Source: Maridesulfovibrio zosterae DSM 11974 (lineage in GTDB: Bacteria > Desulfobacterota > Desulfovibrionia > Desulfovibrionales > Desulfovibrionaceae). Taken from it: a DNA stretch of 64,000 nt. The notes under the pieces are model-generated. The model worked only from the letters and a program-made list of their open reading frames with translations. It made no database searches and was not told the DNA's origin. How positions within the stretch are numbered: position 1 is the stretch's first letter; each line of letters begins with the position of its first letter. This document shows, piece after piece, positions 47,600 through 57,180 of the stretch. The position numbers and the translations under genes were made by a program. The stretch spans positions 1 through 64,000 of the forward strand of contig NZ_AUDC01000016.1 of assembly GCF_000425265.1 (NCBI RefSeq). The letters are read 5' to 3'.

Positions 47600-48688
47600 C
47601 TAATCTTCAAACTTTTTCAAAGCCTTACACAAATCCTGCTTCTGCAATTCAGATGAATATGCCTGTGAAACAGTCCTGCCGTTCCTTTTCAGTTCAGCGC
47701 AAACTTCGGCATCCAGCGCTTTGTGCAAAGCTGTTACCAGATCAGCAGTTGATTGCGGGTCAAAATAAAGAGCATAAGCCCCGACCTTTTCTTCACAGAT
47801 TTTATCAAACATGTTGTGCGCCGGAATATTTGAAAGAACGCATACACATCCTGAAGCCATTCCCTCAAGAGCAGGCATTCCAAACCCTTCCGAAGTAGAG
47901 GCTGAAACAACAATATCAGAACGATTATAAAGCCCGGCCATTTCTTTATCATTCTGCTGAACAAAAAATTCATCTACTACGCCGGACTCTTCTTCCTCAG
48001 GATAAATCTTAGTAGGTGAAATCCTTATAAAATTAATGGGGGTTGTTTTTTTAATTTCTCTAACTGCATCAAAAACTCTTGGAATATTCTTAATTCCTAA
48101 ACGGTAATCCCCGATGCTGAGTACAGTAGGTGTAGCATTAACAAATTCATAATCCGTAGTGAACAATGAATGATCCACTGTATTCCTGATAAAATATGGA
48201 ATCTTACCATATTGGTTCTCAAGAGAATGTGCCATAGGATGACAAGGCGTCCATGCTGTAACTTCCGATCGGTAAAAACGTTCAATACCGATTGTCTGCA
48301 ACTTGAATTTAGCTTTGAGAAACAACCGCCCTGCTAAAGATGAATACTTCGGTAATTTCATTTTACCAGCATAATAACTATTCAAGTCATTTAATTCCAT
48401 ACGCTGATAAAACATAACCAGATGCGGCATTTCCGGCTTTAAGCATGTCTTAAGGTCAGTGAGTCTGGTCACAACCAGCACATCGACCTGTCCGGAAATG
48501 TCCTGAGGATCAGCAACTACTGTACATGGCACATGAAAAGGATATGTGGTCGCAATACGTTTAACGAATAGTTTCGGTTCATGTCCAAGATCCTCAAGCT
48601 GCTTCAAATGCTGATTGATTACCTTGGTTCCACCGGTAAGATTCAAATCTGAAAGATAGTACCCGACTCTCAATATATTCACCTTCAT
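47600..48688 (-). CDS. Family 4 (GT1-type) glycosyltransferase
   Basis: 362 residues. The N-terminal Rossmann part includes YYLSDLNLTGGTKVINQHL, and the C-terminal part has the nucleotide-sugar site VVSASTSEGFGMPALEGMAS with the E-x7-E pattern, followed by YALYFDPQSTADLVTALHKA. Retaining enzyme using a nucleotide sugar, probably for a surface glycan. It is transcribed alone on the minus strand. Confidence 0.9.
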   Translation of the reverse strand: MKVNILRVGYYLSDLNLTGGTKVINQHLKQLEDLGHEPKLFVKRIATTYPFHVPCTVVADPQDISGQVDVLVVTRLTDLKTCLKPEMPHLVMFYQRMELNDLNSYYAGKMKLPKYSSLAGRLFLKAKFKLQTIGIERFYRSEVTAWTPCHPMAHSLENQYGKIPYFIRNTVDHSLFTTDYEFVNATPTVLSIGDYRLGIKNIPRVFDAVREIKKTTPINFIRISPTKIYPEEEESGVVDEFFVQQNDKEMAGLYNRSDIVVSASTSEGFGMPALEGMASGCVCVLSNIPAHNMFDKICEEKVGAYALYFDPQSTADLVTALHKALDAEVCAELKRNGRTVSQAYSSELQKQDLCKALKKFED

Positions 48689-48846
48689 TAAGAATTATTG
48701 CAGAACATTTCCGCATAAGTACGGCTCAATGCCATGTGCAAGCGGTTCTAACAGCTAAGTTCAGTAATTTCTATACATAGTTTAAGGCAGACAGAATTAC
48801 CTGTCATATCAAAATATTTGCTTGCCAGCATGTTGGAATTGGTGAT

Positions 48847-48861
48847 ATTGGTCTGACCAAT
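48847..48861 (+). promoter_or_regulatory. FadR/PdhR-type operator upstream of the regulator gene
   Basis: ATTGGTCTGACCAAT is a perfect palindrome with a central base triplet and matches ATTGGTNNNACCAAT, the site type of PdhR/LldR-like GntR regulators. It lies 31 bases before the proposed GTG start of the regulator, suggesting autoregulation. Confidence 0.8.
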
Positions 48862-48892
48862 TAAACAAAATAGAAAATTGGTAGGTCCCATA

Positions 48893-49588
48893 GTGATTGC
48901 TCAAAACAAAACTGATTCTGTTTACCTGTCCGTAGCCAAGCAGATTGCGGAACTGATTGAATCAGGTGAATTCAAACAAGGGGATAAGCTCCCTCCTGAA
49001 CGGACGTTAGCTGAAAAATTTCAGGTTTCACGCAGCTCTGTACGTGAAGCTATCAAATGTCTGGCCCAGAAAAATCTGGTGGAAAGCCGCCGTGGTGACG
49101 GAACGTATATATTGACTGACATAGATGCAGATATTTTCGAAGCCTTTACTTCAGCCTTCTCAGACCAGAAAAAAAGACTTTCCGACATATTTCAATTCCG
49201 CATGGTTGTAGAACCGCAAATTGCGGCCCTTGCAGCTATGGCAATGGATGACGAAACCTTAAATCGTTTGAAGGTCATTATTTTCGACCAGCAGACCAGA
49301 ATGCGTAATGGCGAGGATTGCAGCGACCTTGATACCCGTTTGCATCTTGAAATAGCTAAGTCTACCGGAAACAGTATCTTTCCAGAGATGATGACGGCAC
49401 TAAACCGCATTGTCGAAGAAAGCCGTTCCAAAATGCTGCAAAGCCCTGAGCGACAGGAAAAATCTCTTGCCGCACATTTCAATCTTCTCGAAGCATTTGA
49501 AAAGCGCGACGCAGCCAAAGCCCGTGAAATTATGATGCAACATATTAAAGAAATTGAATCCGTAACAACAAACTCGGATTTAAAATAA
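48893..49588 (+). CDS. GntR/FadR-family transcription regulator (LldR-like)
   Basis: Regulator of 231 residues. An N-terminal winged helix (IAELIESGEFKQGDKLPPER, then LAEKFQVSRSSVREAIKCLA) is followed by an all-helical FCD ligand domain with metal-site His/Asp (DLDTRLHLEIAKSTGN, AAHFNLLEAFEKRD). Such proteins respond to lactate, pyruvate or acyl-type acids. The GTG at 48893 is preferred, with TAGG before it. It heads a row with the TSUP transporter and the FMN dehydrogenase, and its operator is just upstream. The ligand is inferred to be a 2-hydroxy acid. Confidence 0.87.
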   Translation: MIAQNKTDSVYLSVAKQIAELIESGEFKQGDKLPPERTLAEKFQVSRSSVREAIKCLAQKNLVESRRGDGTYILTDIDADIFEAFTSAFSDQKKRLSDIFQFRMVVEPQIAALAAMAMDDETLNRLKVIIFDQQTRMRNGEDCSDLDTRLHLEIAKSTGNSIFPEMMTALNRIVEESRSKMLQSPERQEKSLAAHFNLLEAFEKRDAAKAREIMMQHIKEIESVTTNSDLK

Positions 49589-49615
49589 AACTGTTCGCAC
49601 AGCGAGGACTGATCA

Positions 49616-50413
49616 ATGTTTTCAACTCTTCTGATTTTCATCGTTTTAGGTATTTTTGCCGGGATTCTTGCGGGATTGCTCGGCATAGGCGGAGGACTTG
49701 TAATTGTACCGATTCTGGTCTTTACCCTGCCCCCTCTGGGCATACCGGAAGTTCATCTGATGCACATCGCACTTGGAACTTCACTGGCCAGTATCATTTT
49801 TACATCCATATCCAGTATGCGTTCGCACAATAAACGAGGCGCTGTACGCTGGGACATTTTTAAAGCCATAACCCCGGGTATTCTGGTAGGAACATTTCTT
49901 GGTTCTATCTCAACATCATTCATGAATACCAACATATTAAAAGGAATTTTTGTTATATTCCTTTACTACGTTGCTTCTCAGATGCTGTTCGGTCTGAAAC
50001 CAAAAGCATCCAGACAGGTTCCCGGCCCAAAAGGCATGTTCACAGCAGGCGGAGTGATTGGTATTTTCTCCAGTCTTGTAGGTATCGGCGGCGGTACTTT
50101 GTCTGTTCCATTCCTGACTATGTGTAACATCGTCATTCACACTGCAATCGGGACTGCTGCAGCAATCGGGCTGCCTATTGCACTGGCCGGTACTGCCGGA
50201 TATTTATGGACAGGAATCGGTGTAGCTGGACTACCTGACTACTGCATCGGCTACGTCTACCTACCCGCTTTAATCGGTATCGTGTCAGCCAGCATGCTGA
50301 CCGCACCAATCGGAGTACGTCTGGCTCACAGCCTGCCGGTAGATAAGCTGAAAAAAATATTCGCAATTCTGCTTATTGTAGTGGCAACCAGAATGCTTCT
50401 CACTATTTTCTAA
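49616..50413 (+). CDS. TSUP/TauE-family membrane transporter
   Basis: 265-residue membrane protein with about eight hydrophobic segments. The repeated motifs GLLGIGGGLVIVPIL and SLVGIGGGTLSVPFL are the hallmark of the sulfite-exporter TauE/SafE (TSUP) family, which moves sulfonates, sulfite or organic anions. GAGG precedes the ATG. It lies 27 bases downstream of the regulator and 41 bases upstream of the dehydrogenase, so it probably takes up or exports the dehydrogenase substrate or product, perhaps a hydroxy-acid. Confidence 0.9.
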   Translation: MFSTLLIFIVLGIFAGILAGLLGIGGGLVIVPILVFTLPPLGIPEVHLMHIALGTSLASIIFTSISSMRSHNKRGAVRWDIFKAITPGILVGTFLGSISTSFMNTNILKGIFVIFLYYVASQMLFGLKPKASRQVPGPKGMFTAGGVIGIFSSLVGIGGGTLSVPFLTMCNIVIHTAIGTAAAIGLPIALAGTAGYLWTGIGVAGLPDYCIGYVYLPALIGIVSASMLTAPIGVRLAHSLPVDKLKKIFAILLIVVATRMLLTIF

Positions 50414-50454
50414 AACTATTCCAGTAATAAATTAACATTTCAGGAGATTTTAAG

Positions 50455-51465
50455 ATGAAAGAAGTACGGAATAATGCACGTGATTTGATGAAAGGATACT
50501 GCAAAGTCTGTCCCGTATGTAACGGCAAGGCATGCGTTGGCGAAGTCCCGGGAATGGGCGGACTCGGCACTGCTGCAAGTTTCAAAAACAATATCAAAGC
50601 ACTCGAAGACATTAAGCTGAACATGCGCACCATTCATGAAGCCAGCGAACCTGACACCTCTGTCAGCATCATGGGGCTCAAGCTGGATATCCCCGTTATC
50701 GCAGCGCCTATCGGTGGTGTTGAATTCAACATGGGTGGTAAAGTAAGCGAGCTTGATTACATCTCCTCCAAATTAAAAGCCTGCGCTGCCAAAGGAGTTA
50801 TCGGCTGTACAGGTGACGGAGTGCCTGCGTTTATTCATGAAAGCGGCTATGCTGCAATCAAGGAATGCGACGGCCACGGTATTCCTTTTATCAAGCCGTG
50901 GGAAGAAGAAGAGCTGCATATGAAGCTTAAAAAAGCAGAAGAAACAGGCTGTAAAATTATCGGAATGGATATTGACGCTGCAGGACTTATCACCCTTAAA
51001 AAAATGGGCCGCCCTGTTACTCCTAAACCAATGACAAAACTGCGTGAGATCATCAAATCCGTTAACGCTGATTTCATTCTAAAAGGAATTATGACTCCTG
51101 ATGAAGCCCGTATGGCTATCGATGCCGGAGCCAAAGGTATTGTTGTCTCCAACCATGGTGGACGTGTACTTGATTCCTGCCCCGGCACTGCCGAAGTTCT
51201 GCAAGAAATATCAAAAGCTGTTGCCGGACAGTGCTGTGTCATGGTTGACGGAGGCGTACGCACAGGTCTTGATGTTCTCAAAATGCTTGCACTGGGTGCT
51301 GACGCAGTAATGATCGGACGCCCATTCTCAGTAGCTACTGTCGGCGGCTTGCAGGAAGGGGCTGAAAAATATATTGATCAGCTCAAATCAGAACTGACTC
51401 AGGCTATGGTTCTTACCGGAACTGAAAAAGCAAGTTCAGTTGATATAAATATTTTATATCGTTAA
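50455..51465 (+). CDS. FMN-dependent alpha-hydroxy-acid dehydrogenase
   Basis: 336-residue TIM-barrel flavoprotein. FMN and substrate motifs include VIAAPIGG, GCTGDGVPAF, the catalytic His in GIVVSNHGGRVLD, and GVRTGLDVLKMLALGADAVMIGRP. The N-terminus holds CKVCPVCNGKAC, extra Cys absent from classic lactate oxidases, perhaps binding a metal or cluster. It likely oxidises L-lactate or a related 2-hydroxy acid (glycolate, sulfolactate), feeding electrons to the sulfate-reducing chain. AGGAG precedes the ATG. Third gene of the regulator-TSUP-dehydrogenase group. Confidence 0.9.
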   Translation: MKEVRNNARDLMKGYCKVCPVCNGKACVGEVPGMGGLGTAASFKNNIKALEDIKLNMRTIHEASEPDTSVSIMGLKLDIPVIAAPIGGVEFNMGGKVSELDYISSKLKACAAKGVIGCTGDGVPAFIHESGYAAIKECDGHGIPFIKPWEEEELHMKLKKAEETGCKIIGMDIDAAGLITLKKMGRPVTPKPMTKLREIIKSVNADFILKGIMTPDEARMAIDAGAKGIVVSNHGGRVLDSCPGTAEVLQEISKAVAGQCCVMVDGGVRTGLDVLKMLALGADAVMIGRPFSVATVGGLQEGAEKYIDQLKSELTQAMVLTGTEKASSVDINILYR

Positions 51466-51520
51466 TAAACTTCATAAATCAGATTCTTCTGCAATCTCTC
51501 GGATTTCCAGAAGACACAAG

Positions 51521-51535
51521 GTTGGTGTAACCAAT
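51521..51535 (+). promoter_or_regulatory. Second FadR/PdhR-type operator, downstream of the dehydrogenase
   Basis: GTTGGTGTAACCAAT matches TTGGTNNNACCAA fully. It lies 56 bases after the dehydrogenase stop and before a terminator at 51579. It may act with the 48847 site by looping, or control a short transcript ending at that terminator. Confidence 0.65.
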
Positions 51536-51578
51536 TTTTATTATTACATAAAAATACGTCAGCCAAAGATACAGACTC

Positions 51579-51621
51579 ATCCGGAATCAGGTTTTTAATA
51601 GTCCTGATTCCGGATTTTTTT
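51579..51621 (+). terminator. Terminator after the dehydrogenase operon
   Basis: 13-bp perfect stem ATCCGGAATCAGG with 51603-51615, 11-base loop, then seven T. Confidence 0.93.
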
Positions 51622-51672
51622 ATTTATTTTTAAATATCTATAAGAAGTTTGCCAGAAAATATATTTTTCCTA

Positions 51673-51701
51673 TTGACGAATAAACTTTGCAGCGTTATCT
51701 T
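51673..51701 (+). promoter_or_regulatory. Sigma-70-like promoter of the long RNA
   Basis: TTGACG (51673-51678), 17-base spacer, TATCTT (51696-51701). AT-rich upstream sequence could act as an UP element. It points at the structured stretch that begins near 51708. Confidence 0.6.
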
Positions 51702-51953
51702 TAAGTCAATGGCAGAGGTAGTTACGAAAGTAGCTATTCATTAACCCTCAAAGTGGGAGTGATATTCGATTTGAAATCACTTTCTAACAGAGAGCCTTCC
51801 ATAGAGGCTCAACGTGAGGGGAGCCAAACGCGAGAGTTCTTTGTGACCTCCTAGGGCCCATGGAGAGACTGGAAACAGCCGGTTATTCCGGCACAGCGAA
51901 CAAGGACCCCCTCGAAAGCGTTAAGAGTTTAAGTATCAGTTTAACTTGTAATT

Positions 51954-52209
51954 AACCATTAACATCGGTTGAAACGCGTTTATATATAACTTGTAAACAA
52001 CCGCTAATCATGGTTGAAACGCGTAGTTTAGAAATAAATAAACACATCCGATAACAGGTTGAAAGAGCGTTACTTGGTAATTGAAAGAAAAACCAATAAC
52101 TTGGTTAGGAAGCGTTACAAAAGTAATTTGAAAACAACCTTTAACATGGTCAAAATGCGTTAAAGTGGTGACCTGATTATCAACCACTAACCGGTGTAAA
52201 AAACGCGTT
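51954..52209 (+). repeat. Six degenerate 45-nt tandem units
   Basis: Hairpin A of each unit starts at 51954, 51999, 52046, 52091, 52136 and 52182 (spacing 45-47). Each has AACC-like and GGTT-like arms around a TAAC-type loop, a short A-rich linker and a GCGTT-like box (51976, 52021, 52067, 52112, 52157, 52205). Between units a second hairpin recurs: GTTTA/TAAAC after units 1 and 2, TTAC/GTAA after units 3 and 4. The sequence changes but the pairing is kept, which supports RNA structure. An extra GCGTT at 51918 precedes unit 1. Confidence 0.8.
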
Positions 52210-52242
52210 TAACGAAGTAAGTTAACAACATGTCCTTAAAGC

Positions 52243-52278
52243 CCCCGCCCAATACTTTTGTATTGGGCGGGGTTTTTT
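52243..52278 (+). terminator. Terminator of the long RNA
   Basis: Perfect 13-bp GC-rich stem CCCCGCCCAATAC with 52260-52272, TTTT loop, then six T. One of the strongest terminators in the window. Confidence 0.96.
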
Positions 52279-52388
52279 ATTTTAATGTTTTTAAGACTGA
52301 AAAAGATAGACATGCACCTGTGTTCATGTATTTTTATAGTAATGAAATACTGTTATTTCAGAAAACAAGCCGGTGTAGGAGGATTCAG

Positions 52389-53165
52389 ATGAAAACCATG
52401 AATGCTAATAGAAAATATCAAATATATTCATTATTAGCGTTCTCTATGTTTTTTTATTTATTATTTCCCAACGTCTTATATGCAAAAAAACTTGATATGG
52501 CATACATTGAATATCCACCATACTTCTATACAAACAGTACCAGTGGAAAAGCTGACGGATTTCTTATCAAGTTGACTAGCAGAATTTTAAACAGAGCAGG
52601 TATTGATTTCAGATACGAAAAAGTTCCAGTAAAGCGTATTCTGAAACAAATGAAATCAGGCAGATATATGGGCTCGGTCGGTTGGTTTAAGACAAAAGAA
52701 AGAGAAGAATTCGTTCAATATTCATTGCCCATATTTAAAAACAAACCGACTGTAGCGGTAATACTGAAAAAAAATATAAATAAATTACATGATCTAACTA
52801 ACTTAAAAGAGATTATGAAAATTCCTGATTTGAAAGTAGCTATAATTGATGGGCACTTTAAAGGGAAATACATAGACCAAGTAACTAGCCTTTACCCTGA
52901 TAAAACATTTTATATTTCCGGGAAAAAAAAGCAACTGCTCCCCATGATTGCAGCAGAAAGATTTGATATTTTTTTTATTGCCCCTGAAATATCCTCTTCG
53001 CTCATAGAAAGTTGTGGGTACGATGTAAATGACTTTATGCTAATTCCGTTAGAAGACGTACCAGCAGGAAACTCAAGATATTTAATATTTTCAAATACAG
53101 TCAGCAAACAAGTTGTAAATAAAATAAATAGAGCTATAGAAGAAATTTTGAACGAAGCAGATTGA
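52389..53165 (+). CDS. Orphan family 3 periplasmic solute-binding-like protein
   Basis: 258 residues. The ATG at 52389 has AGGAGG seven bases upstream; the same frame extends to 52230 but that part overlaps the RNA terminator. A signal peptide (YSLLAFSMFFYLLFPNVLYA) leads to a type II binding fold: LDMAYIEYPPYFY, GKADGFLIKLTSRILNRAG, VKRILKQMKSGRYM, a turn FVQYSLPIF and the final INRAIEEILNEAD. No transporter genes are adjacent. Third orphan of this class in the window; ligand unknown. Confidence 0.78.
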   Translation: MKTMNANRKYQIYSLLAFSMFFYLLFPNVLYAKKLDMAYIEYPPYFYTNSTSGKADGFLIKLTSRILNRAGIDFRYEKVPVKRILKQMKSGRYMGSVGWFKTKEREEFVQYSLPIFKNKPTVAVILKKNINKLHDLTNLKEIMKIPDLKVAIIDGHFKGKYIDQVTSLYPDKTFYISGKKKQLLPMIAAERFDIFFIAPEISSSLIESCGYDVNDFMLIPLEDVPAGNSRYLIFSNTVSKQVVNKINRAIEEILNEAD

Positions 53166-53316
53166 AGAATTCTAACCCGCTACAGTAGAAAAGTCATTAC
53201 AACATCCCTTCTAATCACAGATCAATCAAAGCAAGCAAGGTTGAATGCAATCATAGCATTTTGATAGCAGGGATGGAGATTCAGCGAAATGGTCCTGATA
53301 CCCCAGGCACCAGAAA

Positions 53317-54180
53317 TCAACGACGTTTCTTAGGCATAGCAGCAGTGCATACCCAGTCAAGAACAAGAGCAGGATTTACGTTGTAATTTAATGATTCCTG
53401 AGCCTTGCTAAGAACCAGATCAAGACGGCGTAAACCTTTAGGATCAAAAAGACCTGAAAGAGCATCTGCAGAGCGGGTTGATCTAGGATCTATAAGTGCA
53501 TTTTTAAGTTCACGCTGACATCCTGCAACCACCTTCAAACCAAGTTCCCTGTCCAGAGCTCCTTTTGCTGATGTGCGGGAAAACCAGCCTTGACCGGACC
53601 GCCAGAATTCAACCATACCTCGTACCCACTCTTCTACTTCAGGCGTATTACGGGCATCAGTAGGCCAGGCAAGAGTCATAACCCAGCTACGGGAGACAAG
53701 AGTCTCCAGCAATCGCTCACGCTGCGGCGCTGTAAGGACAAAAACATTACCCGGGCGCGGTTCTTCCAGTGTTTTCAGGAGTGCATTTGCTGAATTACCG
53801 TTAAGATGCTGCGCTTCTACAACAACGGTAACGCGTGTCCCCCGGCCATGGGGCGGCTGGCCCCAGACCGGGAGAAGTTCGCGAATAGATTCTACAGAGA
53901 TATCCTGCTTAAGTGTACCGCTATCATTTTCTTCACGGTCGATCAGGAGGAAATCATTAAAGGCATTGTCTGCAATCTGCAGGCATGACTGACAGCTCCC
54001 GCAAGGGACATCACCGTTCTCACAATTTAGAACGCAAGCCCAGTAACGGGCCATATCAAGCCTGTCCTGAGTGCTGCCGCCTTCGATCAACAGGCACTGC
54101 GGAGGCTGCTCTGCCAGTCTGGCAAAACGGGGCAGAACCAGATTCTGCCGCGATGCAGTCTCTTTGATACCTGTAAACAT
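53317..54180 (-). CDS. holB: DNA polymerase III delta-prime subunit
   Basis: Clamp-loader subunit of 287 residues. The AAA+ core has a degenerate P-loop region (CLLIEGGSTQDRLDMARYWA), as delta-prime does not bind ATP, and the zinc site CGSCQSC preceded by an upstream Cys pair region. The sensor-like EEPRPGNVFVLTA and the SRSWVMTLAW region agree with HolB. It stands 12 bases downstream of purA on the same strand. No strong Shine-Dalgarno before the ATG, which hints at coupling to purA. Confidence 0.86.
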   Translation of the reverse strand: MFTGIKETASRQNLVLPRFARLAEQPPQCLLIEGGSTQDRLDMARYWACVLNCENGDVPCGSCQSCLQIADNAFNDFLLIDREENDSGTLKQDISVESIRELLPVWGQPPHGRGTRVTVVVEAQHLNGNSANALLKTLEEPRPGNVFVLTAPQRERLLETLVSRSWVMTLAWPTDARNTPEVEEWVRGMVEFWRSGQGWFSRTSAKGALDRELGLKVVAGCQRELKNALIDPRSTRSADALSGLFDPKGLRRLDLVLSKAQESLNYNVNPALVLDWVCTAAMPKKRR

Positions 54181-54192
54181 AATTAATACAAC

Positions 54193-55587
<1,395 letters not shown>

Positions 55588-55594
55588 TCATTTT

Positions 55595-55690
55595 ATGTTA
55601 ACACAAATAAACCCATTCCCTTTGGCCGTTCATTTTGATACCTCACATAGCGAGGGTCTGCTAGTACTTCGCACGGCAGACGGGTTTTAA
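55595..55690 (+). CDS. Possible 31-residue leader peptide overlapping mltF
   Basis: A short frame with AAGGGG eight bases before its ATG. It ends in TAA at 55688-55690, and the last A is the first base of the mltF ATG (TAATG), so translation of the two would be coupled. The peptide (MLTQINPFPLAVHFDTSHSE and 11 more residues) matches nothing I know. It may be a leader for mltF rather than a working protein. Confidence 0.45.
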   Translation: MLTQINPFPLAVHFDTSHSEGLLVLRTADGF

Positions 55691-57180
55691 TGGGTAAAAA
55701 AAGTTTCGGGGAAATGTCAATACATCTATTCAAATTAAATCGCCTCAAGAAGGGCGACATGCTACTTATTTCACAACATTTATTCAATATTGTTGTGTGG
55801 TTAGCTGTTTTTATTTTTTTTACATACTTATATTCAATAAAACGTGACATTCCATTGCCGACTCGAATCAGAGTTGCAGCAGTCGATATAGAAAGAGTTT
55901 TTCCAAGACTTTCACCGTGGGGCCCCGGTTTTGACCGTGAGCTTCTTAATGGGTTTGCTGACTACGCAGGAGTACAGCTTGCAGTAACAGCCTACCCGAC
56001 GCATGAAGAAGCCTTTTCAGCTCTGCTTAAAGGCAAAGCTGACCTTATGCTGGCCACAGGTTACAACCCGCAAGAGATCCCCCCCTCAATTCCAATTGCT
56101 GCAGGACCGATCTATGAACAAAATCCAGCTATAATGCTGCATAATATCCGTAGATTTGAGCTTAGAACACCCTTTGAACTGTGCGGACAGGATATATTTG
56201 TCCCGCACCATTCAAACCTTCTTCAGACTTTCAGGAACCTTCAGGAACAGCTTGACTGCAGTCCCAATTTACTGACGAGCAGCAATTCCAGTCATCTCGA
56301 CTCGCTGCTTAAATACAACGATGACAAAAATATCCGGTTTCATCTGGTGGAAGCAGGAGCTTTCAAGCCCATACAACCTTTTCTCCATAGATTACGTGTG
56401 ACAGATCAATTTGGAGATGATCTTGAGTACCGCTGGTATCTACGTAATGATATTTACGGTTTAAACCAGCAGGTCGAAGATTACTGGAATCAGGTAACAA
56501 CCAATGGAACTGTTGCCGATAAACGGGAAAAATATTTCGGTTTCATTCCAGAAGAAACTGATTTTTATGATCTTTACAGCCTGCGCAAAAATATTCGCGA
56601 AAAACTTCCGCGTTACAGTAAATATATTAAAGGTGCAGCAGAAAAATACGATATAGATCCTATACTCCTGACTGCGGTAATGTATCAGGAATCTCAGTTC
56701 AACCCGCTTGCACGCAGCAAGACAGGTGTGCGCGGCCTGATGCAGCTGACAAATGACACAGCAGAACTTCTGAACCTGAGCAGTAGACTTGACCCCAAAC
56801 AGGCTATTTACGGAGGAGCACACTATTTAAAATTTTTATGGAACAGGCTGAAAAATAGAGATGTTACAGGCTGGAATCGCTGGTTTTTCACACTGGCGGC
56901 ATATAATCAAGGACTCGGACATGTTTATGATGCTATTAATGTAGCTAAATACACCAATAAAAATCCGGAAACATGGCGTTCTCTTAAACAGGTTTTTCCG
57001 CTTCTGACCCGCACTAAATATCATTCAAATACAAAACACGGCTACACACGTGGGTATGAAGCCGTGGATTATGTCGACAGTATCCGGTACTATTACTATA
57101 TTATGAATGGACTAGCCATCCTCCCGGGGCTTGAGGCGAATTACCTTGTTCCGCTTGTCAACGGAACTGTTTCCAATTGA
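55690..57180 (+). CDS. mltF: Membrane-bound lytic murein transglycosylase F
   Basis: Peptidoglycan-cleaving enzyme, 496 residues. An N-terminal membrane anchor (residues about 24-50, HLFNIVVWLAVFIFFTYLYS) is followed by a periplasmic-binding-like domain (IRVAAVDIERVF, FSALLKGKADLMLATGYNP) and a C-terminal SLT lytic domain. The catalytic Glu is in LTAVMYQESQFNP, with RGLMQLT and NGLGHVYDA-like AAYNQGLGHVYDA as SLT signatures. The start at 55690 overlaps an upstream small frame as TAATG; later starts at 55714 or 55759 are possible. Confidence 0.9.
   Translation: MGKKSFGEMSIHLFKLNRLKKGDMLLISQHLFNIVVWLAVFIFFTYLYSIKRDIPLPTRIRVAAVDIERVFPRLSPWGPGFDRELLNGFADYAGVQLAVTAYPTHEEAFSALLKGKADLMLATGYNPQEIPPSIPIAAGPIYEQNPAIMLHNIRRFELRTPFELCGQDIFVPHHSNLLQTFRNLQEQLDCSPNLLTSSNSSHLDSLLKYNDDKNIRFHLVEAGAFKPIQPFLHRLRVTDQFGDDLEYRWYLRNDIYGLNQQVEDYWNQVTTNGTVADKREKYFGFIPEETDFYDLYSLRKNIREKLPRYSKYIKGAAEKYDIDPILLTAVMYQESQFNPLARSKTGVRGLMQLTNDTAELLNLSSRLDPKQAIYGGAHYLKFLWNRLKNRDVTGWNRWFFTLAAYNQGLGHVYDAINVAKYTNKNPETWRSLKQVFPLLTRTKYHSNTKHGYTRGYEAVDYVDSIRYYYYIMNGLAILPGLEANYLVPLVNGTVSN

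Larger units (their letters stand above)
51708..52278 (+). ncRNA. Long structured non-coding RNA with six tandem hairpin repeats
   Basis: No reading frame of useful length spans this stretch, yet it has a promoter, dense structure and a perfect terminator. The 5' domain (about 51708-51922) holds: hairpin TAGTTAC-GAAA-GTAGCTA (51719-51736); AGTGAT/ATCACT (51758-51781); GAGCCT/AGGCTC (51792-51810); a closing stem GAGGGG/CCCCTC (51816-51821 with 51908-51913) around CTCC/GGAG (51848-51865), CTG-GAAA-CAG (51869-51878) and GCCGG/CCGGC (51878-51892, sharing a base with the last). Then come six degenerate units of about 45 nt. I recognise no known RNA family (not RNase P, tmRNA, SRP, 6S or a riboswitch I know). 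The next gene downstream has its own Shine-Dalgarno, so this is most likely an independent transcript. Exact ends and function are unknown. Confidence 0.75.

Noticed and set aside
51954-52209. CRISPR array
   Set aside because: The units are degenerate along their whole length with no identical repeats and unique spacers, and no cas genes are present; structured RNA fits better.
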